DNA of 64,000 bases. Source: Streptomyces malaysiense (GTDB lineage: Bacteria; Actinomycetota; Actinomycetes; Streptomycetales; Streptomycetaceae). Positions 40,326 to 49,259 of this stretch are shown piece by piece. Position 1 is the first letter of the stretch, and each line of letters starts with the position of its first letter. Location of the stretch: NCBI RefSeq assembly GCF_000980885.2, contig NZ_LBDA02000008.1:1-64000 (forward strand). The letters run 5' to 3'. The notes under the pieces are model-generated. The model did no database searches. It worked only from the letters and a program-made list of their open reading frames with translations, and was not told the DNA's origin. A program made the translations under genes and the position numbers.

Positions 40326-43106
40326 ATGAGGGTTCCGCGGGGGCCGATCGTCGCGAGCTGCGAAAAGGAAATGGCTACACTGCAGCAACTGCTGATCGAC
40401 GCGTCTTCCGGTAATGGAAGCGTCGCCCTTATCGGTGGTCCGGTGGGGTGCGGCAAAACCGCCCTTCTTCAATATTTCTACGCGCATGCGGTGGATGAAG
40501 GCGCAATCGTGCTGACGGCGACGGCGGCGCGAGGTGAGGCGGCCCTTCCGCTGGGTGTGGTGGGACAGCTTTTCAGTGGTGAGAAAATACCTGCCGAGTC
40601 GAGAGGGCGTGTGGAGGAATTCCTCGGTGCCAGACATTCTCCCGAGGCGCGGGCCGCCTCGGACACGGTCACCATCGGGAATTCGGAGGCCCAGGTCGCC
40701 GACGGCCTGTACGCCGTTCTGCTGGAGCTGAGCGGTACCCGCCCCGTCGTGGTGGCCGTCGACGACCTGCAGTACGCGGACGCCGCCTCCCTCCGCGTGC
40801 TGTCCTACGTGCAACGGCGGATGGCTTCCGCGCGGCTGCTGCTGGTCCTCACCGAACTGTCGCTCGGGAGGCTGGCGCATCCCGAGTTCCACGCCGAGTT
40901 GCTGCGACAGCCCAACTGCGTCAAGATCCGCCTCGGGCTGCTTCCCGGGCCGGCGACCAAGGCCCTGGTGGAATCACGGCTGGGCGCCGATGCCGAGGCC
41001 GCGGTCGGCGACTTCTTCCACCGGGTGTCAGGGGGGAGCCCCCTGCTGCTCTCGGCGATGATCGACGACTACCAGGCCGCCGCGGTGCCGGGGGCGGTGC
41101 GCCACGACGCCGAGTACGCCTCCCGGGAGGCGCTGACCCTGGCGCTGACCAGTTGCCTCCACCGTTCGCAGGGGCGGTCCGCCGAAGTCGCGCAGGCGCT
41201 GGCGGTGCTGGGCCCCGCCGGCTCCGCGCGGTTGCTCGCCCAGGTACTGGACACCGACCCCGAGTCGGCACAGTACGGGTTGGCCGCGCTGACCGCGGCC
41301 GGGCTGCTGGAGGCCGGCCGTTTCCGCCACCCCGCGGCGCGCACCATCATCCTGGAGGCCATGGCACCGGCCGAACGCCGCGCCCTGCACCTGCGTGCGG
41401 CGTCCGCGCTCCACCACGAGGGCGCGCCGCCGAGCGCCGTCGCCGAGCACCTGGTGGCGGCGGGCCGCGCGTCGGAGGAGTGGATGATCGCCGTACTCCG
41501 CGACGCGGCCGACGCGGCGGTGGCCGCCGACCGCCCGGAGGCAGCCCTCCGCTGCCTGGACCTGGCCCACGGCCAGTGCGGGGACCCGGCCCAGCGGGCG
41601 GCGCTCACCGCCGTCCGCGCCCGGATCGCCTGGCGCAGCAGCCCCGCGGGCGCCATGCGGTACGTCACGGAACTGTGCGAGGCCGCGCGCGAAGGCCACC
41701 TCGGTGACCGGGACGTCGCGATGCTCCTGCACCACCTCCTGTGGAGCGGCCGGGTGGAGGACGCCCGTGCGGTGCTGGCCGGCCGGCGGTCCCGGCCCAG
41801 CGGTCAGGACGGCGTGGTGGCCGAGGAACTCACCGCCCTCAACTGGTGGTACCCCGCTCTGAGCGGCCCGGACGGCTGCGTGCTCAAGGTCAAGGAGACG
41901 GCGCCCGGTTCCGCGGTCGGACGGTGGACGGTGGACACGCTGGCCGGGATCACCGACGACGAGACCCTCACCAACGCCGAGGGGGTGCTGCACAGCAACC
42001 GTCTGGGCGTCTCCACGCTGGACCTGCTCCACACCGCCGTGCTGACGCTCCTGCACATAGGACGTCCGGACCGGGCCGCGCTGTGGAGCGCGAAACTGCT
42101 CAGGGAGGCCGACGACCGGTCGGCCGCGACCTGGCAGGCGCTGTTCGGCTCGCTGCGGGCCGAGGCCGCCGTTGCGCAGGGGGAGCTGGCCGCGGCGATC
42201 TGCTACGGGGAGAGCGCCATCGGCCGGCTCTCCGTGGCGGACTGGGGCGTGGGGATCGGCGGGCCGCTGTCGAGCCTGGTGCTGGCCGCCTCCCTGCGGG
42301 GCGAGGCCTCGAAGGCCGCGGAGTACATGCGCCGCCCCGTGCCCGACGCCACCTTCGAGACCCGGTTCGGTCTGCAGTACCTGCACGCCCGGGGCCACTG
42401 CCACCTCGCGGCGGGACGCCCTCGGGCCGCGCTCGCCGACTTCGAGAACTGCGGCCACCTCATGGACGTCTGGGGGGTTGACCTGCCCTGCTACATCGCC
42501 TGGCGCAGCGGGGCGGCGGAGGTGCACCTGCTGCTGAGGAACCGCGAGGAGGCCCGTGCGCTGGTCGAGGAGCAGATGGCCAGGCCGGGCGGTGATCTGG
42601 CGTGCGTCAGGGGGGAGTCGCTGAGACTGCTGGCCGCGACCGCGGAGTCCGTCGACGACCGCCTCTCGCTCCTGGGCGAGGCGGTCGAACTCCTGACCCC
42701 CGCGACGAACCGCTTCGAGTTCGCCCGGTGCCTGGCGGACCTCAGCGGCGCCTACGAATCGGCCGGCGACGAGGACCGGGCGGGTGCCCTGCGCGAACGG
42801 GCACTGGCCATGGCACGGCCCTACGCCGCGCCGAGGATCTGGTCCGTCCCCGCGCTGCCCGCGGTGAAGTGCGCGGAACCGGCGCGCACGCCGCGGGACG
42901 AGGTGCTGAGCGAGGCCGAGAAACGGGTGGCCGACCTCGCCGCCGCCGGCCACACGAACCGGGCGATCGCCCGGAAGCTGTTCATCACGGTGAGCACCGT
43001 CGAACAGCACCTCACACGGGTGTACCGGAAACTCTCCGTCAGGCACCGTGCGGAACTCGGCACGCGTCTGCGCGTGGCGGCCGTCGACTCGCTCTGCTCC
43101 TCCTAG
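40326..43106 (+). CDS. LAL-type LuxR regulator
   Basis: The 926-residue protein has the architecture of large ATP-binding LuxR regulators: P-loop GGPVGCGKT near residues 37-45, Walker B VVAVDDLQYAD, a long helical TPR-like middle, and a C-terminal LuxR HTH (LSEAEKRVADLAAAGHTNRAIA in pieces; STVEQHLTRVYRKL). LAL proteins commonly activate macrolide and other polyketide clusters. ATG 40326 lies behind a G-rich RBS; a GTG at 40191 would add 45 residues without family similarity. It opens the tetronate-type cluster and is likely one of its activators together with the SARP at 52768. Confidence 0.88.
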   Translation: MRVPRGPIVASCEKEMATLQQLLIDASSGNGSVALIGGPVGCGKTALLQYFYAHAVDEGAIVLTATAARGEAALPLGVVGQLFSGEKIPAESRGRVEEFLGARHSPEARAASDTVTIGNSEAQVADGLYAVLLELSGTRPVVVAVDDLQYADAASLRVLSYVQRRMASARLLLVLTELSLGRLAHPEFHAELLRQPNCVKIRLGLLPGPATKALVESRLGADAEAAVGDFFHRVSGGSPLLLSAMIDDYQAAAVPGAVRHDAEYASREALTLALTSCLHRSQGRSAEVAQALAVLGPAGSARLLAQVLDTDPESAQYGLAALTAAGLLEAGRFRHPAARTIILEAMAPAERRALHLRAASALHHEGAPPSAVAEHLVAAGRASEEWMIAVLRDAADAAVAADRPEAALRCLDLAHGQCGDPAQRAALTAVRARIAWRSSPAGAMRYVTELCEAAREGHLGDRDVAMLLHHLLWSGRVEDARAVLAGRRSRPSGQDGVVAEELTALNWWYPALSGPDGCVLKVKETAPGSAVGRWTVDTLAGITDDETLTNAEGVLHSNRLGVSTLDLLHTAVLTLLHIGRPDRAALWSAKLLREADDRSAATWQALFGSLRAEAAVAQGELAAAICYGESAIGRLSVADWGVGIGGPLSSLVLAASLRGEASKAAEYMRRPVPDATFETRFGLQYLHARGHCHLAAGRPRAALADFENCGHLMDVWGVDLPCYIAWRSGAAEVHLLLRNREEARALVEEQMARPGGDLACVRGESLRLLAATAESVDDRLSLLGEAVELLTPATNRFEFARCLADLSGAYESAGDEDRAGALRERALAMARPYAAPRIWSVPALPAVKCAEPARTPRDEVLSEAEKRVADLAAAGHTNRAIARKLFITVSTVEQHLTRVYRKLSVRHRAELGTRLRVAAVDSLCSS

Positions 43107-43122
43107 GCCGACGCCCCGCGCC

Positions 43123-43156
43123 CGACGCGCCCCGGAGTCACGGCCGGGGCGCGTCG
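43123..43156. terminator. 13-bp perfect-stem hairpin after the LAL gene
   Basis: CGACGCGCCCCGG (43123-43135) pairs with CCGGGGCGCGTCG (43144-43156) around an 8-nt loop, 17 bp after the LAL stop codon and before the TetR gene. Confidence 0.7.
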
Positions 43157-43187
43157 TCGTCCGGCGGACACCGAGGGCCACAAAACA

Positions 43188-43216
43188 GCGTGCCACGCAA
43201 GTTTGCGTGCCACGCA
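43188..43216. promoter_or_regulatory. Double palindrome, probable TetR operator
   Basis: Two copies of GCGTGCCACGCA (43188-43199 and 43205-43216) occur 17 bp apart. Each contains the palindrome GCGTG-C-CACGC, and their junction forms another palindrome, ACGCAA-GT-TTGCGT. The site ends 20 bp before the TetR start, so it probably serves autorepression and control of the downstream ABC genes by two bound dimers. Confidence 0.7.
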
Positions 43217-43236
43217 CTTTCCGGTAAGGTCGAGCC

Positions 43237-43863
43237 ATGACCGCTCAGGAGGGCGCGCCGCTGGGGCTGCGCGAACGCAAGAAGCTCGCCACGCGGCGCG
43301 CCCTGGGGAGGGCCGCGCTGCTGCTCGCCCTGGAGCGCGGCCCGGAGAACGTGCGGGTGGACGACATCGCCGCCGCCGTCGGCGTCGCACCGCGGACGTA
43401 CAACAACTACTTCTCCAGCGTCGAGGAGGCCATCTGCTCGCTCAACGTCGAGCGTGCGGCGCAGGTGGCGGCCGGGCTGCGGGCGCGACCCGCCGGGGAG
43501 CCGTTGGCGGAGGCGCTGGTCAACGGCATCGTGGGCACGGTCGACGGCTACACCGGCGGGGCCGAACCGGACCGGGCCGTGGTCCGGGTGATCGCGGGCG
43601 CCCCCATGCTGCGCGGTGAGTTCCTCAAGTCGATGACACTGGTCGAGCGGGCCCTGGCCGAGGCCATCGCCGAGCGCCTCGAAGCGGCGGCCGACCGGGA
43701 GTTGATGTCACGCGTGCTGGCGGCCGCCGTGGTCGCCGCGGCCCGCACCGCCACCGACCACTGGCTGGAGAACCCCGCAGGCGCGCCCTACCACGCCGTT
43801 CTGCGCAGAGCCCTCTCCTTCGTCGGCACGGAGGCGGCCGTGGCTCCGGAGCGGGACGGCTGA
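43237..43863 (+). CDS. TetR-family regulator of the ABC exporter
   Basis: The 208-residue protein has a TetR HTH (LRERKKLATRRALGRAA; VDDIAAAVGVAPRTYNNYFSSVEEA in pieces) and a helical C-terminal domain. It lies directly upstream of, and in the same direction as, the paired ABC exporter genes, with a double-palindromic operator just before it. Control of self-resistance/export in response to the product or an intermediate is the usual job of such a gene. Confidence 0.85.
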   Translation: MTAQEGAPLGLRERKKLATRRALGRAALLLALERGPENVRVDDIAAAVGVAPRTYNNYFSSVEEAICSLNVERAAQVAAGLRARPAGEPLAEALVNGIVGTVDGYTGGAEPDRAVVRVIAGAPMLRGEFLKSMTLVERALAEAIAERLEAAADRELMSRVLAAAVVAAARTATDHWLENPAGAPYHAVLRRALSFVGTEAAVAPERDG

Positions 43864-43931
43864 CGCCGGCCCGGAGCCCGCCCGCGCCTCTCCCGACCGA
43901 CATGTCCTTCGAAGCGCCCCAGGGGGGCCAC

Positions 43932-45665
43932 GTGTTCGTTCGCTTTCTCGGCCGGCGACTCGGCCGGTACCGGATCAGCACCGCCGTGATCCTTGTCTGC
44001 CAGTTGCTCCAGTCCCTCGCCACGCTCTACCTGCCGACACTCAACGCCGACGTCATCGACAACGGCGTCCTCACCGGCGACACCGGATACATCCTGCGGG
44101 TGGGCGGGCTGATGCTCGCGGGGACCCTGGGGCAGGTCCTGTGCTCGCTGGGCGCCGTCTACCTCAGCGCCCGCGTCTCCATGGGCATCGGCCGCGATCT
44201 GCGGGCCGCGATCTACCGACGCGTCATCGGGTTCTCCGGGCGGGAGGTCGGCCACTTCGGCACGCCCTCCCTGACCACCCGGACGACCAACGACGTCCAG
44301 CAGGTGCAGATGATCGTGGTGATGCTGTTCACCCTGATGGTCACCGCCCCGATCATGTGCGTGGGCGGCGTCGTGATGGCGCTGCGGCAGGACGTCGCGA
44401 TGTCGTCGCTGCTCCTCGTCGTCGTCCCGGTCCTCGGTGTCGCCGTGAGCCTCATCGTGCGACGGCTGTACCCGCTGGCCGGCCGGCTGCAGCGGCGGCT
44501 GGAGGAGATGAACCGCATCCTGCGCGAGCAGATCAGCGGCGTCCGGGTGATCAGGGCCTTCGTCCGCGAGGACCACGAGAGGCGCCGTTTCACCGCCGCC
44601 AACGACCGGCTGGTGGACGTCTCGCTGCGCATGGGCCGGATCATGGCCCTGATGTTCCCGACCGCGATGCTCGTCGTCTACGCGTCCAGCGTGGCGGTCA
44701 TGTGGTTCGGCGGGCACCGCGTCGACGACGGCTCCCTGCAGATCGGTTCACTGACCGCCTTCCTGACGTACCTGACGCAGATCCTGGCGTCCGTCATGAT
44801 GGCCACGATCGTGGTCGTGTCCCTCCCCAGGGCCCACGTCAGCACGGTGCGCATCGAGGAGGTGCTGCGCACCGAGTCCAGCGTGCTCGCCCCGGCCGCC
44901 CCCGCGCCCTTCCGTGCCGCGGGCGGCCTGCTGGAAGTGCGCGGCGCCGCGTTCCGCTACCCGTCGGCCGAGGAACCCGTGCTCAGCGGCGTGGACCTCG
45001 TCGTGCGGCCCGGCGAGGTGACCGGTGTCATCGGCAGCACCGGAAGCGGCAAGACGACGCTGCTCAACCTGATCGTCCGACTGTTCGACGTCACCGAGGG
45101 GGCCGTGCTCATCGGCGGTACCGACGTGCGCGACCTCGCCCCCGAGGACCTCTCCCGCCACGTCGGCATCGTGCCGCAGCGGCCGTTCCTGTTCTCCGGC
45201 ACGATCGCCACCAACCTGCGATACGGCACCCCGGACGCGGACGACGCGGAGCTGTGGCGTGCGCTGGAGATCGCGCAGGCCCGCGACTTCGTCGAGCGCA
45301 TGCCCGGCGGCCTGGACGCACCCGTGGCCCAGGGCGGCGGCAACCTCTCCGGCGGTCAGCGCCAGCGCCTGGCCATCGCGCGCTGCCTCGTGCACCGGCC
45401 CGGCATCTACCTCTTCGACGACGCGTTCTCGGCCCTCGACTACGCCACGGACGCCGCCCTGCGCGCGGCCCTCGCCCAAGTCACCCAGGACGCCGCCGTG
45501 GTCATGGTCGCCCAGCGCGTCAGCACCATCCGCCGGGCGGACCGCATCGTCGTCCTCGACGAGGGCCGCGTCGTCGGGAGCGGCACCCACGAGCAGCTGA
45601 CCGCCGACAACGAGACGTACCGGGAGATCGTCTACTCCCAGCTGACCGAAGCCGAGGCCGCCTGA
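43932..45665 (+). CDS. ABC exporter half-transporter, degenerate-site subunit
   Basis: The 577-residue protein has six TM helices and one ATPase domain. It shows Walker A GSTGSGKTT and a canonical signature NLSGGQRQR, but Walker B reads LFDDAFSALD (Asp in place of the catalytic Glu), and the H-loop reads VAQRVST (Gln for His). Those changes are typical of one partner of heterodimeric type IV exporters. GTG 43932 has an AGGGGGG RBS; an ATG at 43902 lacks one. It pairs with the next gene, which has the complementary defects. The likely role is export of the cluster's polyketide (self-resistance). Confidence 0.88.
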   Translation: MFVRFLGRRLGRYRISTAVILVCQLLQSLATLYLPTLNADVIDNGVLTGDTGYILRVGGLMLAGTLGQVLCSLGAVYLSARVSMGIGRDLRAAIYRRVIGFSGREVGHFGTPSLTTRTTNDVQQVQMIVVMLFTLMVTAPIMCVGGVVMALRQDVAMSSLLLVVVPVLGVAVSLIVRRLYPLAGRLQRRLEEMNRILREQISGVRVIRAFVREDHERRRFTAANDRLVDVSLRMGRIMALMFPTAMLVVYASSVAVMWFGGHRVDDGSLQIGSLTAFLTYLTQILASVMMATIVVVSLPRAHVSTVRIEEVLRTESSVLAPAAPAPFRAAGGLLEVRGAAFRYPSAEEPVLSGVDLVVRPGEVTGVIGSTGSGKTTLLNLIVRLFDVTEGAVLIGGTDVRDLAPEDLSRHVGIVPQRPFLFSGTIATNLRYGTPDADDAELWRALEIAQARDFVERMPGGLDAPVAQGGGNLSGGQRQRLAIARCLVHRPGIYLFDDAFSALDYATDAALRAALAQVTQDAAVVMVAQRVSTIRRADRIVVLDEGRVVGSGTHEQLTADNETYREIVYSQLTEAEAA

Positions 45666-45708
45666 CGGCCCCGCAGGACCTCGCCACGCGAACCGAAAGG
45701 CCGAACCC

Positions 45709-47730
45709 ATGACCACCGGCACGCCTGCCGGCCCCGGGGCCGGCGGACACGAGCGGAGCACCGCCCCGCCGCCCGCACCACCCGGCCGCGTCCCCGCACC
45801 GGCCGGCCCCGCGGCGGCCCCCTCCGCGCGAACCGCCGCCCGGCCCGCGGCCGCGGGCAACGGCCCCGAGGACGCCCGCGGCGCCGGCCGCCGCCTGTTA
45901 CGGACACTGCGTCCCGAACGCCACCTGATCGGCGCCACCCTGGCACTGGCCGCGGTGGGCGTGGCCCTCTCGATCCTGGGGCCGAAGCTCCTGGGCCACG
46001 CCACGGATCTGCTCGTCGCGGGCATGATCAGCCGCCGCTTCCCCGTCGGGACGACCACGGCCCAGATGCTCGACCGGCTGCACCGCGAGGGCCACGACTC
46101 CCTGGCGCACCTGGTGCGGTCCGCGAAGTCCACCCCGGGGCACGGCGTCGACTTCGACGCCGTGGGGCAGGTGCTCCTGCTGGCCCTGCTGCTCTACGTC
46201 GCCTCGGCGCTCTTCAACCTTCTCCAAGGCCGCCTGACCAGCACCGTCATCCAGCGCGCCATGGGCAGGCTGCGCGCGGACGCGCAGGCCAAGCTGGCGC
46301 GGGTGCCGCTCGCCCACTTCGACCGCGAGTCACGTGGCGAGATCCTCAGCCGGGTCACCAACGACATCGACAACCTCGGCCAGACGCTGCAGCAGACCAT
46401 CAGCCAGGTCATCACCGCGCTGCTGACCATCGTCGGCGTCATGGCGGTCATGCTCACCATCTCGCCGCTGCTCTTCCTGGCAGCGCTCTCGACCGTCCCG
46501 CTGTCCCTGTACGCCTCCCGCGCCATGGCCAGACGTGCCCGCCCGCAGTTCGCGGCGCAGTGGGCCGCGACGGGACAGCTCAACTCCCGGGTGGAGGAGG
46601 CGTACTCCGGCCACGCTCTGGTCAGGACCTTCGGCCGCGGGGAGGAGACGGTGAAGGAGCTGGACGAGTGCAACGAGGCGGCCTTCGCCTCGGGGGCCAG
46701 GGCGCAGTTCGTCTCCGGTGTCATCCAGCCCGTCATGACGTTCACCGGCAACCTCGGCTACGTGCTGGTCGCCGTGGCCGGCGCGCTGAGGGTGGCGTCG
46801 GGCGCCCTCTCGCTGGGGGACGTGCAGGCCTTCCTGCAGTACTCCCGGCAGTTCTCGCAGCCGCTGAACCAGGTCGCCGGCATGGCCAACCTGCTGCAGT
46901 CCGGAATGGCCTCCGCCGAGCGGGTCTTCGCGCTGATCGACGCCGAGGAGGAGTCCGCCGACCCGGTGGCGGCGCGCCGGCCCGACCGGGTCCGTGGCAG
47001 GGTCACCTTCGAGGACGTCTCCTTCCGCTACGTCGCCGACGCCCCGCTGATCGAGAACCTGTCCCTGACGGTGGAGCCGGGTCAGACCGTGGCCATCGTC
47101 GGACCCACCGGCGCCGGCAAGACGACACTGGTCAACCTGCTCATGCGGTTCTACGAGGTCGACGCGGGCCGCATCACGCTCGACGGCGTGGACATCGCCA
47201 CCATGTCCCGCGCCGACGTGCGGTCGGTCACGGGCATGGTGCTCCAGGACCCCTGGCTCTTCCACGGCACCATCGCCGAGAACATCGCCTACGGGGTGCG
47301 GGACCCCGAAGGACGGCAAACCGTGGAAGCCGCCCGTGCCACGCACGTGGACCACCTCGTGCGGACCCTGCCCGACGGCTACGAGACGGTGGTCGACGAC
47401 GAGAGCTCCAGCGTCAGCGCCGGCGAGAAGCAGCTGCTCACCATCGCCCGCGCCTGGTTCACCAACCCGTCCATCCTCATCCTCGACGAGGCGACCAGCT
47501 CCGTCGACACCCGGACCGAGGCGCTCATCCAGCGCGCCATGGCCTCACTGCGCCAGGGCCGCACCAGTTTCATCATCGCCCACCGGCTGTCCACGATCCG
47601 CGACGCCGACCTCATCCTGGTCATGGAGTCCGGCAGCGTCGTCGAACAGGGCACGCACGAACAGCTGCTGGCGACCGGCGGTGCCTACGCCAGGCTCTAC
47701 CAGGCCCAGTTCGCCGGGGTGACCGGCTGA
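45709..47730 (+). CDS. ABC exporter half-transporter with a TTA codon
   Basis: The 673-residue protein has an Ala/Pro-rich N-terminal tail of about 60 residues, six TM helices and an ATPase with Walker A GPTGAGKTT, normal Walker B ILDEATSSVD and His loop IIAHRLST, but an altered signature SVSAGEKQ. It should form a heterodimer with the upstream subunit, giving one active and one degenerate ATP site. Codon 64 (45898-45900) is TTA, just after the tail, so its translation should require bldA tRNA. RBS GAAAGG precedes ATG 45709. Confidence 0.9.
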   Translation: MTTGTPAGPGAGGHERSTAPPPAPPGRVPAPAGPAAAPSARTAARPAAAGNGPEDARGAGRRLLRTLRPERHLIGATLALAAVGVALSILGPKLLGHATDLLVAGMISRRFPVGTTTAQMLDRLHREGHDSLAHLVRSAKSTPGHGVDFDAVGQVLLLALLLYVASALFNLLQGRLTSTVIQRAMGRLRADAQAKLARVPLAHFDRESRGEILSRVTNDIDNLGQTLQQTISQVITALLTIVGVMAVMLTISPLLFLAALSTVPLSLYASRAMARRARPQFAAQWAATGQLNSRVEEAYSGHALVRTFGRGEETVKELDECNEAAFASGARAQFVSGVIQPVMTFTGNLGYVLVAVAGALRVASGALSLGDVQAFLQYSRQFSQPLNQVAGMANLLQSGMASAERVFALIDAEEESADPVAARRPDRVRGRVTFEDVSFRYVADAPLIENLSLTVEPGQTVAIVGPTGAGKTTLVNLLMRFYEVDAGRITLDGVDIATMSRADVRSVTGMVLQDPWLFHGTIAENIAYGVRDPEGRQTVEAARATHVDHLVRTLPDGYETVVDDESSSVSAGEKQLLTIARAWFTNPSILILDEATSSVDTRTEALIQRAMASLRQGRTSFIIAHRLSTIRDADLILVMESGSVVEQGTHEQLLATGGAYARLYQAQFAGVTG

Positions 47731-47731
47731 C

Positions 47732-47763
47732 CCCGCCGCCCCGGGTGCCCTCGGGGCGGCGGG
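47732..47763. terminator. 12-bp perfect hairpin between convergent genes
   Basis: CCCGCCGCCCCG (47732-47743) pairs with CGGGGCGGCGGG (47752-47763) around 8 nt. It lies between the ABC gene stop and the convergent rmlC stop, and so can terminate both transcripts. Confidence 0.7.
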
Positions 47764-47773
47764 CCGTGCCGCG

Positions 47774-48328
47774 TCATCCGGGCAGCCGCCCCGACGCCAG
47801 CGCCTCGGCCAGGGTCGGGGCGGCGGCGTCCTTCTCCGAGAGGACGGGCTCGATCCCCGCCGGCCAGGGGAGCGCCAGCTCCGGGTCGAGCGGGTGGACA
47901 CCGTGCTCCCGCTCCGGCGCGTGCGGCGTGGAGCACAGGTACACCATCGAGGCCGACTCGGTCAGGGCCATGAAGGCGTGCCCCAGTCCCTCCGAGAGGT
48001 AGACGGCGGCATGACCGACGTCGTCCAGCCGGAGGGCCTCCCAGCGCTTGAACGTCGGTGAGCCGGTGCGCAGGTCGACGACCACGTCCAGCACCGCGCC
48101 ACTGACGCAGGTGACGTACTTCGCCTGTCCCGGGGGCACGTCGGTGTAGTGGATGCCGCGCAGCGCGCCGCGGCGGGAGGAGGAGCAGTTGGTCTGGGCG
48201 ACGTAGAGCCCGTGGCCGACGGCGGCGCGGAACTCAGCCTCGTGGTACCACTCGTGGAAGCTGCCCCGGCGGTCGTGGTGGACCTTCGGCGTCAGCTCCC
48301 AGGCTCCCTCGATGCTCAACGGACGCAA
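47774..48328 (-). CDS. rmlC: dTDP-4-dehydrorhamnose 3,5-epimerase
   Basis: The 184-residue protein matches RmlC: N-terminal RPLSIEGAWE, GSFHEWYH, NCSSSRRGALRGIHY and SEGLGHAF with the family His/Asp. It epimerises C3 and C5 of dTDP-4-keto-6-deoxyglucose. The conserved start RPLSIEG is preceded only by TTG (48326-48328), with a GGAGG RBS 9 nt upstream, so a TTG start is inferred. The gene overlaps the 3' end of rmlD by 95 bp in another frame. It is last in the rmlABDC operon. Confidence 0.9.
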   Translation of the reverse strand: MRPLSIEGAWELTPKVHHDRRGSFHEWYHEAEFRAAVGHGLYVAQTNCSSSRRGALRGIHYTDVPPGQAKYVTCVSGAVLDVVVDLRTGSPTFKRWEALRLDDVGHAAVYLSEGLGHAFMALTESASMVYLCSTPHAPEREHGVHPLDPELALPWPAGIEPVLSEKDAAAPTLAEALASGRLPG

Positions 48329-49259
48329 GATCCAGTACCTCCGCCAGGGAATCGGACAGGACGTCACGCCAGGGTCGCATGGGCGCGCCCCCCACGTGTG
48401 GCCAGCGGTGGTCCGCCAGCACGCTCCACGCCGGTCGGCGCGCCGGGCGGTCCAGTGCGGCACTGTCGGTGGGCCGCACCCGTTCCGGGTCCGCGTCCAG
48501 CAGCGAGAACACCGCCCGCGCCAGCCCGTACCAGCTGGTGTGGCCCGCGGCGGTGGCGTGGAAGACACCCCGGGCACGGTCCGCGGGCACTCCGGCCAGC
48601 AGGACCAGCCGCGCCGCGACCTCCTTCGTCCACGTGGGCTGCCCGTGCTGGTCGTCGACGATGCGCACCTCTCCGGGGGAGGCCGCCCGCTCGGCCATGG
48701 TACGGACGAAGCTGCGGCCGTGACGGCCGTAGAGCCAGGCCGTGCGGACCACGGTCCCCGCGGCGGGGAGTTCTTCGAGGACACCGCGCTCACCGGCGAG
48801 CTTCCCCCGGCCGTAGGCCGTGCCCGGACCGGTGCCGGCGTCCTCCGCGTATCCGGCGGCGGACGGCGGCCGTCGCCCGGAGAAGACGTAGTCGGTGGAG
48901 ACGTGCAGCAGCCGGGCGCCGGCCGCGGCGCAGGCACGCGCCAGGTGGCGGGGCCCCTCGCCGTTGACGGCGTACGCCTCCGCCTCGTGTTCCTCGGCAT
49001 CGTCGACGGCCGTCCACGCCGCGCAGTTGACGACGATCTGCGGCCGGTGGGCGCCGATCTGCTCGCGCACGGCCCGGGGGTCGGTGATGTCCAGTTCGTC
49101 ACGGCGCGGGGCCACCACCTCGACCTCGTCCCGGGCCGCCAGCAGGGCCAGCAGGTCGTGCCCCAGCATCCCGCTGCCGCCGGTCACCAACCAGCGGTGC
49201 GGCAGCGGGCCGGCGGCCCGGCGGCCCCCGGGACCGGCCGCGGGGGTGGTGCCGTTCAT
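48234..49259 (-). CDS. rmlD: dTDP-4-dehydrorhamnose reductase
   Basis: The 341-residue protein is RmlD-like: GGSGMLGHDL cofactor loop, NCAAWTAVDDAE, STDYVFSG and the Tyr-Lys pair in YGRGKLAGE. It reduces the 4-keto group to make dTDP-L-rhamnose. Usual RmlD proteins end near 300 residues, at RPWRDVL; about 35 extra low-complexity residues follow here and run over the rmlC start, suggesting loss of the normal stop. Its ATG overlaps the rmlB stop (ATGA). Confidence 0.9.
   Translation of the reverse strand: MNGTTPAAGPGGRRAAGPLPHRWLVTGGSGMLGHDLLALLAARDEVEVVAPRRDELDITDPRAVREQIGAHRPQIVVNCAAWTAVDDAEEHEAEAYAVNGEGPRHLARACAAAGARLLHVSTDYVFSGRRPPSAAGYAEDAGTGPGTAYGRGKLAGERGVLEELPAAGTVVRTAWLYGRHGRSFVRTMAERAASPGEVRIVDDQHGQPTWTKEVAARLVLLAGVPADRARGVFHATAAGHTSWYGLARAVFSLLDADPERVRPTDSAALDRPARRPAWSVLADHRWPHVGGAPMRPWRDVLSDSLAEVLDLASVEHRGSLGADAEGPPRPPGQLPRVVPRG

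Noticed and set aside
43902..43931. ATG 43902 as start of the first ABC gene
   Set aside because: No RBS precedes it, whereas GTG 43932 has an AGGGGGG sequence at the right distance.
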